Positions 1-11,159 of a stretch of 64,000 nucleotides of DNA are shown piece after piece. Each line of letters opens with the position of its first letter. Position 1 is the stretch's first letter. Under the pieces are notes generated by a model that had not been told where the DNA came from, ran no database searches, and saw only the letters and a program-made list of their open reading frames with translations. Location of the stretch: contig NC_079134.1 of assembly GCF_945859705.1 (NCBI RefSeq), positions 49,530,402 to 49,594,401 on the forward strand, in the 5' to 3' direction. The DNA is from Episyrphus balteatus. Taxonomy: Eukaryota > Arthropoda > Insecta > Diptera > Syrphidae. The position numbers and the translations under genes were made by a program.

Positions 1-429
1 TACTCTCCCCCTTCTCAAAGCTCAGTTTAATGCATAAATTTCAACTGGGCTCATAGCCGTATTTAGGGGGGGGGGTTTTGGGTGTTTAACCCCCCCCGAA
101 ATTTTTTTTCATAAAATCAAAAGATACCTATATTATAAACATATACAAGTCTAATATGTGCAGCACTAAATGATTTGTTTTTGTATTTTAGTGATTTGAT
201 TACCTATATGAAAATCTCCCTTAAAATCACTACCAATTTTGCATCGTTGCAGAAGCTGTCGATGAAGTTTGTATAAAGGAAAAAAAAATTGTTTGGTCCA
301 TCACAAAGAGTTTTTATCTCTTTGACCATTTCCTTAAGCACTATGTTAACACCTTAAAATGCTCTTTTAAGAACCCTTTAAATACCACAAGTACTTATGC
401 AGGGTTTTTGGTGCCGAGACTAAACTATG

Positions 430-808
430 CTTTTTCAAAGGGTTTCGGTGGCCGAACTCGAATCCAAACACGGACTTATTCGATCACATCTCGTTTTTGA
501 CATAATACCCTTAAATCTATTTAAATCTTTCAGACATCTTTTCTACTGTCCGAGATATCATCAGTTGCTTATTACCCACTTTTGTTCTATGTTAACCTTA
601 AATCCAGTATGTAAGCGAAAATAAATGTATCGATTTTTTCAGAGACTGTAGTACCTACCAACGCCATGAAATAACCTCGAAAACTGGTAAAAAGCGGGAT
701 TTTCGATTTTCTAACGGGAATATCTCAAAAACGCGATGTGATAGAATTTTTCTGAGTTCGGATTTGAGCTCAGCAACAAAAACTCTGTAACAAAAACCTT
801 GTTGGCCA
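430..808. repeat. Degenerate foldback copy related to 1119-1726
   Basis: Bases 430-520 resemble the left arm and 650-808 the right arm of the foldback at 1119-1726. Shared words include CTAACGGGAATATCTC, CGATCACATC and ACAAAAACCTTGTTGGCC. The outer ends are not preserved. The short open frames at 427-624 and 858-1118 fall in or near this repeat and look accidental. Confidence 0.55.
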
Positions 809-1118
809 TACTCAAAATAAAAAAAATGCAATTATACTTTAGCAATGGAAGAAAAACTTGTTTTTATTTCTAAAAATTATAAGAGAAAGTAACGGGACAT
901 TTTGTTCTTCTCAATATTCTCGTTTTTTGATCCCCTTTAATAAAAAAATAGTAGGGTGTCGCTGCAATACTCGGTTTTATATAAATAGCATTTTTATATG
1001 GTGCGATTATACTTTTGCAAAGCACTGTATTTACAACATTTCGTTATTATTTTGTTTCAAATTATATATAGGTATTAAACAATTTCAGTTTATTGTTAAA
1101 TTTCAAAGTGAAGTATAA

Positions 1119-1726
1119 CAATGGTCAACAAAATTAAACTTCTTTTTTGTTACAGAAACCAGGGTATACTCTTCTATAGGTTTTTTGTGTGCTGAGCTCG
1201 AAACCGAAGTCAGAAAAATTCGATCACATCAAGTTTTTGAGATATTCCCGTTAAAAAATCGAAAATGCCGCTTTTTACCAGTTTTCAGGGTTATTTTTTA
1301 GCGTTTACTTATTTTTTTTTTAAATTGAATTTGTAACAGTTTCTAAAAGAATTAAGTTTCGTCTCTCTGAATCCGTTTAAATCTTTTAAATATCTATTTT
1401 TTTCCTCGAGAAATCATAACTTGAAATCAAAGTGCTTGGGGCATCTCATATTTATTTGCTTTTAATAGCAAATATCGAAAAGTTCTGTACCAATCGCTTT
1501 CAAATTTTGACATAATTATTTTAGAAACTGTTACAAATTTAATTTAAAAAAAAATAAGTAAACGCTAAAAAATAACTTTGAAAACTGGTAAAAATCGGCA
1601 TTTTCAATTTTCTAACGGGAATATCTCCAAAACGTGATGTGATAGAATTTTTCTGACTTCGGATTCGAGCTCAGCCTATAGAAAAGTATACCCTGGTTTC
1701 TGTAACAAAAACCTTGTTGACCAGTG
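1119..1726. mobile_element. Foldback MITE, CACTGGTCAACAA family (Harbinger-like)
   Basis: The two halves are near mirror images. The left arm runs from CAATGGTCAACAAAA and the right arm ends in TTGTTGACCAGTG. The arms share TAGCGTTTACTTATT, ACTGGTAAAAA and the clamp near ACAGAAACCAGGGTATAC. TAA lies directly outside both ends, which fits a 3-bp duplication as in PIF/Harbinger. It is inserted in the hAT element at 52-2134. It has no coding content. Confidence 0.7.
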
Positions 1727-2142
1727 TAATTAGCTCATGTCAAACAACTTGGATTATTTAAAATTTTGGTTTTTAAGTTTTGCTAATTTCATTTAGAACT
1801 CAATAGATAGAATGTACCTGTCAATTTTCTGCTACAAAATTTCAGTGCAAGAAAAAGTCCATTTTTCAATGTTTTATATATTAAATTGTACGAAATAATT
1901 TTTTTTATAAAGCCTTAGATTGGTTAAAATTTCTTTCTTAAAAAAAATTTTTTTGCTCGCTAACGCTCGCAATTTATATCAACCAACTTATCACTCTTTG
2001 TACTATTTGATTTAGGGGGATTTAGAATCGACTGCAGTTACATATAGTTGATACAAAGTATTGTGATTTCTAAAAAAAATTTTGTTTGGTCTGAGCTAAC
2101 CCCCCCCCGAAATGAAATCCTAGCTACGGCTATGACTGGGCT

Positions 2143-3094
2143 TGATCCATTAGTAGAACGGTACATTAGTAGAACGGTTTAAATCCTGATATACCAAAAA
2201 AAGGAATATATTTCTTGCTTCGACTTTTATACGAACCGTCCATATGTCCACTTAAGAGGCACTAAATTAAGTGTAAGGACTTCGTTGATCATAGAAATTA
2301 AGAACCAAACGACCAAAACTGATTATTTTATTTTGAATTCCAAATAAAACTATTTTCGGGTCACTGTGGTGTATGCGTAACATTTTTCTGAAAAACAGAA
2401 AAACTTTTTGTCTAGGGAAAAACTTTGGTTATTAAATATAAGATTTCTGTCGCTGACCAAATAGTGTTATAAGATGGATTTAACTTTGACTTAACACCAT
2501 TTTCTAATAATTAAAGAGATGTTTAAAACTTTTTTTTGCAAAATTTCACGTGAAGTATCTTTGAACTCCAGACCCCGATTTGAATGCCTCATATTCTAAC
2601 ATCAAACCTAAAATTTAACATATTATATATATATTTTTACGTTTACACAATAAGTAGAGGTATTTTTTATTCTTAAAGTTATCTAGAAAGCATGCATATG
2701 AAAGCTATTTTTAAAAGCTTAGCTGAAAATTTTTATCAAATATGGTTGTTTTTGATAAATAAAGAGAGATGTTTCGGATTAATAAAATCCACCCACGGAC
2801 GAAGGCGCAGGTTGATGGTATGTATTGCTTGAAGGGAGGATGGATTTATGAATCCGAAACGCATCATATATAAAAATAATAAACCAAAATATTAGTGTTT
2901 GGCATTTTTCTCAATTTTATTGAAGTCATATGCAAAAATGATACAAATAAAAGTTGTAGATTTTTAATCTACAAGTTTCATATTATTTTAGTTTTTTTTT
3001 TTTTTAACTTTTGGCCTCCGAAAACGGCTTTATTGGTAGTGATCTAGAAATTAATTGTTTGCTTAAAGAATAAAACACAGTGAGTTTTATTATT
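2143..3094. other. Unassigned AT-rich DNA
   Basis: There is no gene here. Bases 2148-2179 repeat ATTAGTAGAACGG twice in a row. Bases 2774-2862 form an imperfect hairpin (TTTCGGATTAATAAAATCCA against TGGATTTATGAATCCGAAA). The rest is unrecognised. Confidence 0.5.
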
Positions 3095-4013
3095 CACAGT
3101 GAGCCTGAACAAGTTTAAGGTTGATCTAAAATGACGACAAAAACTAAAGATGAGGCTTTGTTCCTGAAGGCCTCAGCAATAATAATCCGTTTTTACCAAA
3201 ATCGGATTAGCTTCCTTTTTCGAGATACCCCTCGTAAACGTGTTTTTTCGAGAAAAATTCATATCATCGCAAGGCTCCAGTACGATAACTTAGGCGCCGA
3301 GACTTGAAAAGGGTTTTTAGTAGAGGTATTCAATACAATCATTTTTGCTTTTGGGAGGGAGGGTCTATGTCCCCCCCTTTAGGCGGGAGGGGCAGTTTTC
3401 TAAAAAATCAAACAAAAAATTATTAAAAAACAATGGCAACACTTACAGTTATGAATGATACCTTTTTCAAAAGCTAGAATTGTACACTTAATTATAGTTT
3501 TTAAACCAAGTTATTTTAAACAGTTATTTTCGAAATAATCGATTCCAAAGTCAACAATTGTGAAAAAGAAGTTTAAAAAAATACATTGAATACTATTTTT
3601 GTCAAGACTTTGGGTTTCATTACGGGATAAATTGATAAAGTAAACTACCTCAATAAATTCCTTATCAAACACTGAAAACCATATGTTTCTATGCCATCTA
3701 GTTTTTGAGAAAATTGAAAAATAGGAAAAGGGGGGGACATAGACCCTCCCTCCCAAAATCAAAAATGATTGTATTGAATACCTCTACTAAAAACCCTTTT
3801 CAAGTCTCGGCGCCTAAGTTATCGTACTGGAGCCTTGCGATGATATGAATTTTTCTCGAAAAAAACACGTTTACGAGGGGTATCTCGAAAAAGGAAGCTA
3901 ATCCGATTTTGGTAAAAACGGATTATTAATGCTGAGGCCTTCAGGAACAAAGCCTCATCTTTAGTTTTTGTCGTCATTTTAGGTCAACCTTAAACTTGTT
4001 CAGGCTCACTGTG
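3095..4013. mobile_element. Foldback element with about 290-bp arms, starts CACAGTG
   Basis: The left arm (3095 to about 3390) and right arm (about 3730 to 4013) are near-perfect inverted copies. They run from CACAGTGAGCCTGAACAAG to the mirrored CTTGTTCAGGCTCACTGTG. A G-rich block with GGGAGGGAGGGTCTATG sits at the inner end of each arm. The central 340 bp matches the inner arms of the larger foldback at 34012-36041, so this looks like a shortened relative. The flanks ATT and ATG do not give a clear target duplication. The open frame at 3511-3762 (-) lies in the centre and is probably accidental. Confidence 0.8.
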
Positions 4014-4684
4014 ATGAGTTCGTATTCACTTCACTCGATTCGTCTACTTATAGAAAGCATTTAAGTGTGTATTTATAAATACCTTCATTTCATGCAGTTT
4101 TTTTTTTAATCATATTAGGTATAACCGTTTTTCAATTTTTATATTGGCTCTACTATGAGGTCTCTAGATCAACAAACATTTAATTAAATGTATTAGTTGG
4201 TCTCATGATCATATTTAAGCAGGCGTAACTCTTCCAATATAATGAACGTCTTAAATCCTAATATTCCGAGGGACCAATATAGAAACAGATCCTAACCTTG
4301 GATTTCCAGAACAAAGCTATCCGCAGTAGGATTCCCCAAATACTAACACGTAACAAAAAAATTTTATGCACACACCAAAAGAAAGGAAAAGGTTATACAC
4401 TTCGCCAAAATTGTATCCGCAGCTTGGTCTAGCTTCTGCTCTTATCGGCAGCTACGTTTTGCTGTAATACATGTAAACGCCAACTGCGGATACGGATAGC
4501 AATGCCAAAAAACACAGATATTTTTTACATAATGTTCTCTTTTTTGGTTTCAATTTTTAACCGATTGTAAAAAATCGGTTACCAAAATGTTGAACATTTT
4601 TTGTTGACTGGTAAAAAAGCCGATTCACACTACTAAAAATATATTTTTAATTTTTGTTTAAGTTTAATTTTTATAAAGTAATAA
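4014..4684. other. Unassigned DNA
   Basis: No gene or clear repeat boundary is visible. An inverted pair lies around 4559-4572 (CCGATTGTAAAAAATCGG), forming a short hairpin. Confidence 0.4.
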
Positions 4685-6225
4685 CACTGGTCGGCAAAAA
4701 CAAAAAAAAAGTCGGGAAAAAAAGGCAAGAATTTTGTTAGGTGATTTTCATTGACTTTATTGTGCTGAATTCAAAACTGTTTACAGATTTATTCTATCAC
4801 GTCTAGTTTTTGAGCTGCACTCATCACTATTTTCGCTATAAATTCCCAAAAACTAATTTCAAGTTAAGTTCTTTTTGATGTTTAGTCAAAAATATATATT
4901 TTTCCATAATATGTTGCTTTTTGTAGGTCCAAATTAGAAGATGCAAACTGGAATTTATTTCAAATAAAATGCACGACTGGCTAGCACGAACAAGTTGCTT
5001 AAATGTTTAAGACTTTTTATATAGAAATCTGGAATATGTAGGTACCTACAGAAAAAAAAAATTAAAAATTAATATTAAATCTGAAATCAAATTGCCTTCC
5101 AAAACAAGTATGCAGTTTTGATTGATATATTAACATGCATTTTTAGAAAAAAAAATTTCAAAATCGTTAGAGCCGTTTTTTAAAAAAAAACTAATTTTTT
5201 ATAAATAATTTTTTGGAAAAAAAGTTCTAAAATAAAATGGGTATGTTATTTTGTAGAAATCACTAATCAACATCTAAAAAAAAAGTTTCAAAACATTTTT
5301 TTTTTTTTTCAAAATTTTTTTAAAAGCCCAAAAATTATTTTTTTGGAAATTTTATTTTTGTCTTATATTTAAATTAAATGCTTCTTCACAAAAAGTTTTG
5401 TTGAAATCGACCCAGCAGTTTCGGAGATAATCGGATTTGAACAAAAAAAAAAAACGGTTCTTGGCAGGTACCGTTAATAATGATTCAAAAAAAAATTTTT
5501 TTCATTAGAAGATAGACCTTGTTTTAAAACTAACACTTGAATTTTTTAAACAAAATCGTTGGAGCCGTTTTTGAGCAATTTCAACTTTACTAAAATCGAT
5601 ATATGACAGGGACCGTTATTTTTGGTCCAAAAAAATTAATTCCGAAAACCCCTCTGGAGAGTCGCCAAATAACGCTACATACCAAGTTTGACATTAATCG
5701 GTAAATCCGTTTAGGCTGTAGCTCCTTATACAGACAGACTGACAGACAGACGGACTTCCGGGACCCACTTTTTTGGCATTGTCTATCATCGTAATGTCAT
5801 GGAAAATGTTATCTCAACTTTTTTTTTTTTTGTGCGAATGCATAACTTGATATATAGTACCTATATCGCAAGTAAAAAATATTCATAACTTTGAAAAAAA
5901 AAACAAGCAAGATTTTGAGATACTTACATATCATAAATTTCTTTTTTCAATATCTTTGAGAAAAAAAAATAATTAAAACAAAAATTTAAGACCTTAAGGA
6001 CGTTTTAATATGCGGTTTTGAGATTTCATAAGTTTTTTTTGCAAGAAAATTACTTAACGGTAATGTAATTTGACGTCAAATGTTCCCAACGTCAATTTTG
6101 ACCTGTTAATATTCTAGTATATCAGAAATGTGACGTGCCAGTGAAATTTTGACTTCGGATTCGGACTCAGCACACATTAGAAAAGTAGGGTTTGGTTCAT
6201 GCTCTATATTCGTTGCCGACCAGTG
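4685..6225. mobile_element. CACTGGTCGGCAA-ended element carrying a dispersed repeat
   Basis: The ends are CACTGGTCGGCAAAAAC on the left and TTCGTTGCCGACCAGTG on the right. The right-hand interior (GACTTCGGATTCGGACTCAGCACACATTAG, read in two parts) resembles the right arm of the 1119-1726 foldback, so this is a longer family member. TAA precedes the left end and TAC follows the right end, so the 3-bp duplication is imperfect or decayed. About 950 bp of the interior is the separate dispersed repeat described at 4930-5880. No transposase frame is present. Confidence 0.65.
4930..5880 (+). repeat. Dispersed repeat with GACA microsatellite, copy 1
   Basis: It starts near TGCACGACTGG and ends near TAGTACCTATATCGCAAG. 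It holds a (GACA)n tract at 5731-5753 followed by GACCCACTTTTTTGGCATTG and CATCGTAATGTCATGG. The same order appears at 43560-45122 (+) and 62247-63200 (-). The overall shape, an AT-rich body with a short GTCY-type tetranucleotide tract near one end, recalls DINE-1/mini-me type non-autonomous elements. That family link is inference. Confidence 0.65.
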
Positions 6226-7100
6226 TACTTAGTAATTTCCTCCTCTCCACTCACTTTCCCATTTAAAATGTTCAATTTTTAATTTACCAATCTGGATGTG
6301 GTAAACATTGATGCAAAAGATTTACATTAACTGAGGAGATGGACGCGTTTTTTCTTTGGAAAAGTTACCTTTTGATCGTTTTGTTTTGTCGCATTCTACA
6401 TATTTCTATCGTCATACTTCTTTTTTTGTTTCTTCTTACTTCCAACTTGTTTATGTTCCAACTTCCAACAAAAAAAGGGGTATCTTCGAAAAAACAACCC
6501 TGGTGGTAAATCGATTAACTAAAATTAGCCGTTAACAGAAAGTAACGACTTTTTGATAAAAAAAATAGAGTTTTATTAATTGTGTTATTTTGCAATAATA
6601 AGTAGCTTTTTGATTAATTTTTTTTTTTGTTGGATCAATTAAAAGAAGGTATATTCTCATTTGGGAAAAATTATATTGCATTTTTCATATAACTACACAT
6701 TTAAAAATGCATTAGAAAATGAGCAATTTTGATGTTTTTCATGAAATGATTATTTAAAAATAGGGCGAAAAATGAAAAATCCGCTCAGACCATGTTCTAA
6801 TTTTATTCATTACCTTTAAATTGACATATATATCATATGTGTTTTCCACTTTAGTTTCTCATAAACTATGCAAGAAAAAAGTTGTTTTGGGCTATTTTGC
6901 AAAAACTGTTACTGAAATATTAATATAAGGTATGAACAAAATTTAATAAATAAAAATGCGGCTAGACCATGTTTTAGATTAAATGTCAATCTTTCATTAG
7001 CAAATTAGTTTTTTGCAATAAGTGTTCTGTGGACCTCACAAACTGTGCAGAAAAATTTGTCGTTTTTCTCAAAATTTTGTCCGGAGGCCTCTTAAAGAAA
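6226..7100 (+). repeat. Unassigned DNA with a degenerate tandem duplication
   Basis: Bases 6773-6895 and 6951-7070 are diverged copies about 180 bp apart. Both contain a form of GCTCAGACCATGTT / GGCTAGACCATGTT and then CAAACTGTGCAGAAAAA-like sequence. The rest (6226-6770) is AT-rich and unrecognised. Confidence 0.45.
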
Positions 7101-9491
7101 GTCTAGTTTGATCAGCTGATCCGGTGTCCTACATCTTCTGATTATAAGTACCTGTTCAGAAGCAATAAAATCTCTCTTTTTTGTTCTTCCAAGTCCCTTT
7201 TTTTTACCGAGTCGAGAATAAAATGTTCTGTATTAAGAAAGGTCACAGATGGACACTCTACCCTAACATTAGTGGAAAAAAAAGTTCTTAAAGAATTATT
7301 TCGGCACGGATACTGTGAGAAAATTTGACGTTGGGTGTCGGCACGTCTTTATAGCACACTGTCGACAAATTTTGCTAGTCTAATTAAGAAACTTTAATCA
7401 AGTAAATATCTACGCACCAGTTCAACGTGTCTGGGAATCCAACCAGAATGGAGAGCACGAAATCTGGCAAAGAAATATCTAAGCATAGCCTGTTTGCACA
7501 AGTGAGAACGATTCAACGATCTTCATGTGGCTTATTTAAAGTAGTTAGGGACTGGCGAAGTTCGAGGGGTATTTGGGACATTGGTCCGTCCTGTTCAGTA
7601 ATTTTTCATATTTTAAAGTTCGAAACTGTTAAAATTTATTACCCATTTTTATTAACATATTGTAAAGTAATAAATGGCATGTCTAAATTTTACATGTGCG
7701 TGAGAAAAATTGTAAGCTATTAAAAGTTAATTTCAAAAACATTCTAAAGGCTTAATCGGGTAGGTACAAACTATATAAATTCACTCACATGAATGTGGTT
7801 AAAATTAAAAAAGTGTTGATGTGCTGAAACGAATGTATTACTCACTTTTTTTTTTTCTTTCATTATACGTTATGCATATTGCAGTACAAAACTGTTTGCA
7901 TGCAATTTTTTAATTGCTGAATTAGAATTAGAAAAAAACGGCAAACCTAAGCATCGTCATTCAATTAGTTCGAACAAGACTCTACATAAGCTCTTCTAGC
8001 ACGGAATGCCATTTAACATGCACGCAACACCTACCCCCTTCTTTTACAATGCAATCCAATATCCACCTATACATATTTCAATGGAAATATTAGATCACAC
8101 ACACACACATAACTTAAAAACACCATCACTCTCTATCATATAGTCATAGACAAAAAGAAAATTGTGTTGCTGTGTGTATGTGGCAGCTACTTTGCGGTAT
8201 AGCATTGTATTTCGCGAGACTATGAGTTCTCTACTAATTAGCTTAATTAATTGTGTATAACATTCGCTTTAATTAGCCATTGTGTTCCATATCAACTGCT
8301 TTACATTCAATTTGCGAAACACAGCGCAGTTCTACACACACACAAGCAAGCAAACATCACTATATTACAATACAAGCTACCGCACTACCCTTGATGAAAG
8401 GGTGCAACCGTCAACTCTTAGTTAAGCGTTTGTTTGTGATAGCAATAGAAGCAACAGCAACTACATCTACAAACTTAGCGAGAGCGGGCGCTGCTGTTGG
8501 TGGATGAGTTTATGGGGGTGGCGGTGTGGTATTTCGTATCTTGTTGGTGTGTTCTGTTCAATATAGCGGTATACGGGTGAATGCTGAATAACATGCGTCT
8601 AATTAATTCCATAGTTTACTTTCAGCGAACAACAACGGGTCAGAAACACTCCGATTAATCAGGCTCATCTTGGATTTGAGATTCGACCTCATGGTTCAAT
8701 AGACGCTTTCTGTGTTCTGCTGCTGCTGCTGTTTCCAAACGAACTACACACAAACACAACATTTTAGCAGACCATATACAAAACTTCAATACTGGTGTTT
8801 GATGTTCGGATTCGGGCGCTGGGAAAAACAATTTATTGGGCATTTTTTCTTTTTTTTGCTTCGGGGCCAATGAGGTGAAAAATTTCTATTGGAATGTGCT
8901 TAAATGGGGATGAAATGCGTTTAAGTTGTTTTGTATTTCAATGTGGTATTGCTTAATTTAGGTTTCCTAACAATTAAGCTTTTTAATGCGCTCATAGAAG
9001 TAGAAATTATATGAATAGGAATCTAAAAGAACCCATCAGAGTATTTAAACATATTTGTTTTCCAATTGCTCAACATTATTTTCAGAGTTCTAAAATTAAA
9101 TTTTTTATATTTTTGAAAACTTTGGCTTTCCAAAGGGCCAAAGAAATTGACCCTGTACGAATTATAAATGATCGGGTTAGAGTTATGTATACTCAGGTTA
9201 CCAACAAAGTAATTCACGAGATTGTGGATAACGCAAAAATATAGGTTTCGGCAGTATTGTAGATGACTTTTAGCTTTTAGGTGAACATAATTCCAAAGAA
9301 GTACCCGACATTCTAGTCGAAGAATTAAGTCACATAAATGAAAGTTGGGCTATAGAAATATTAAGCTGAAAAGATGTTGTTTCTTACCCTAGTAGGGGAA
9401 TTTAAAATTAAAATGTGCACATACTGCCACTTCAGTATACTTTACTGTACTTGATGCTGATAACACAGCTTTTCAACTTATTCTTGTAGGT
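7101..9491. other. Unassigned, possibly single-copy noncoding DNA
   Basis: I see no repeat family or credible gene. A short (CA)n tract lies at 8098-8110. Composition is less homopolymer-rich than the transposon blocks. Small open frames at 7427-7723, 8280-8507 and 9011-9244 have no recognisable domain and no coding-like context. Confidence 0.35.
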
Positions 9492-9499
9492 GCTGCTAT

Positions 9500-9978
9500 C
9501 AGAGGCGTACGTTGAGTTGGCGGGGCCCTTGGGCGAACCTAAATTTTGGGGCTCCTTTGGTATTTGGGGGCCCTTTTGATATAGAAAATATGAACAAATA
9601 AAAAAGTGCGTATACGCACTACTTTTTTTTGGGGCCCCTGATGTATCATTTGTTGGTCGCTAAATTCTTAAAGTAACATTTGTTCGGACCTTAGATAATA
9701 TATAATTATTTTTTCAAAAGAACCGATTTATTTTTTTGGGGCCCCTGATGTAATATTTTGTTTTGAGATAAAATATTATGTGGCTGGCTACCAATTCATT
9801 ACGCATTACACTGAAGAATATAATTTTTCTCTCTATTGTCGGAGGTGATTCATGTAAAATTTTTGCTTCGTTACTTTTAAAATGAGTTGCCTTTTCCCCA
9901 TTGTCTCCAGTCGGAGCCCTTGCGTATTGGGGGCCCCGGGGCATCGCCCCGCTTGCCCCAATGGTGTGTACGCCCCTG
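9500..9978. mobile_element. GC-capped hAT MITE (479 bp) with perfect 8-bp duplication
   Basis: The left end is CAGAGGCGTACGTTGAGTTG and the right end mirrors it as TGTGTACGCCCCTG. GCTGCTAT occurs directly outside both ends (9492-9499 and 9979-9986), a perfect 8-bp hAT target duplication. GGGGCCC-type blocks repeat four times inside (near 9520, 9568, 9630 and 9738). It has no coding content. The open frame at 9714-9944 (-) is inside it and is not a gene. Confidence 0.88.
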
Positions 9979-10059
9979 GCTGCTATAAGTCACTGTGACC
10001 TTTTACTACATACAAGGCTGATCCGATAAGTACTTAGCCTATAAGAGAAAAACGGGAGA

Positions 10060-10625
10060 CGGATACAATCCCAAAATTTCGAATCCAGAAAACCCAGCAT
10101 CCCGAAAATACAGAATGCAGAAAACCTAAACTGCCGAAAATCAAATATCCCAAAAACCTAGAATCCCGAAAATCCAAAATCCCGAAAAATCAGAATCCAG
10201 AAAAGCCAAAATCTCGAAAATAAAACAGAAAAAGTAAGGAACTCTTCAAAATTGGTGTTTCACTGAAATTTTAACTGAAACATAAAATTAAAACCAATTA
10301 AATAAAAATTTAAACATACAATTATTATAAGTTAAATATTAAAACACATAATTCTATTGATTTTAGATCAACGATTTTTCCAACTTAACTCAATCACAGT
10401 AAACTGCTGAAAGAACCATAAGAACTTGAAATTATGTAAAAAAGAGATATTAACGGAATCAGAAACTTATTTCACACTTAGAATTGTTTTCGAAATCGAA
10501 ATCTCCAAAAATTATATAAAATAAAAATTTGCGCAAAATTTCTCATTTTATATAATTTTTCGAGATTTCGGGGTCCCATTCGGGATTTTGGGTTTTAGGG
10601 ATTCTTAGTTTTCGGGATTTTGAAA
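10060..10625. repeat. Degenerate minisatellite of AATCCCGAAAATCCA units, inverted at the far end
   Basis: From about 10070 to 10225 a unit of roughly 15-17 bp (AATCCCGAAAATCCAAA) repeats about nine times with drift. At 10556-10622 the reverse complement (TCGGGATTTTGG, TTTCGGGATTTTG) appears, so the block is foldback-like. The 330 bp between is plain AT-rich DNA. Confidence 0.6.
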
Positions 10626-10689
10626 AACAAACATTTTAGAAAAGTGTTGATTTATTTTTAACATAATCTCGTCTTAGCTCGATCCTTCT

Positions 10690-11100
10690 TTAAACCATTC
10701 GAAGGTCTGCTAAATAGGCTTATGTGGCGGAGGTCATCGTTCTAACTAAATTTCTGCTAAATTTGTATTGCAATTCGATAGATTCGGCTGTGAGAACGGC
10801 TGAGGGTGAGCCGGTGCGTTATCATGGTGGAAGAGCACTTTTTCTTCCGGGGCCTTTCTTGTCTCAATTCGGAATTCTGTGTCGAATCAACACAATAATT
10901 CGGCATAGTAGAGTTCTGTAATTGTTTTTCGCTTCTCCAGGTAGTGGATGTGGATCACACATAATGAACCCCAAAAAAACGATGGCCATCACCTTTCCCG
11001 CCGATTGGAGGGTCTTCAGCTTCTTTGGATCACATAAAGTCCTTTTTGCGACTGTTAATGGATCCATGTTTCGTCGACGGTTACAAAACGGCACGCAGAA
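10690..11100 (-). pseudogene. Mariner transposase remnant
   Basis: On the minus strand the mariner catalytic signatures can be read in order. VTVDETWIH, with the first catalytic aspartate, lies at about 11058-11086. Next comes a stretch containing KTLQSAGKVMA at about 10985-11020. KVLFHHDNAPAH, with the second catalytic aspartate, lies at about 10810-10845. The spacing of about 84 codons suits the family. Reading requires a change of frame after VDETWIH, and a stop follows it directly. The third aspartate region (expected near 10700) is only a weak nucleotide match. The N-terminal helix-turn-helix half and both terminal inverted repeats were not found. It is a decayed fragment, not a working gene. 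Confidence 0.85.
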
Positions 11101-11159
11101 ACTCCTTCAGATTGCATTTAAAATACTAAACTGTGTTTTATGGTTCTTCTCATAGTTTT

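Larger units (their letters stand above)
52..2134. mobile_element. hAT-like element with intact 8-bp target duplication
   Basis: The ends are inverted repeats: CATAGCCGTATTTAGG on the left and CCTAGCTACGGCTATG on the right. The 8 bases ACTGGGCT lie directly before the left end (44-51) and directly after the right end (2135-2142). An 8-bp duplication is the hAT signature. No transposase reading frame is visible, so the copy is non-autonomous. It carries runs of G and C just inside each end and at least one later foldback insertion (1119-1726), plus an older related piece near 430-808. The stretch 1740-2080 resembles 51800-52110. Confidence 0.85.

Noticed and set aside
3095..4013. Transib assignment for this foldback
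   Set aside because: The end CACAGTG fits, but flanks give no 5-bp duplication and the interior belongs to the 34012-36041 foldback family.
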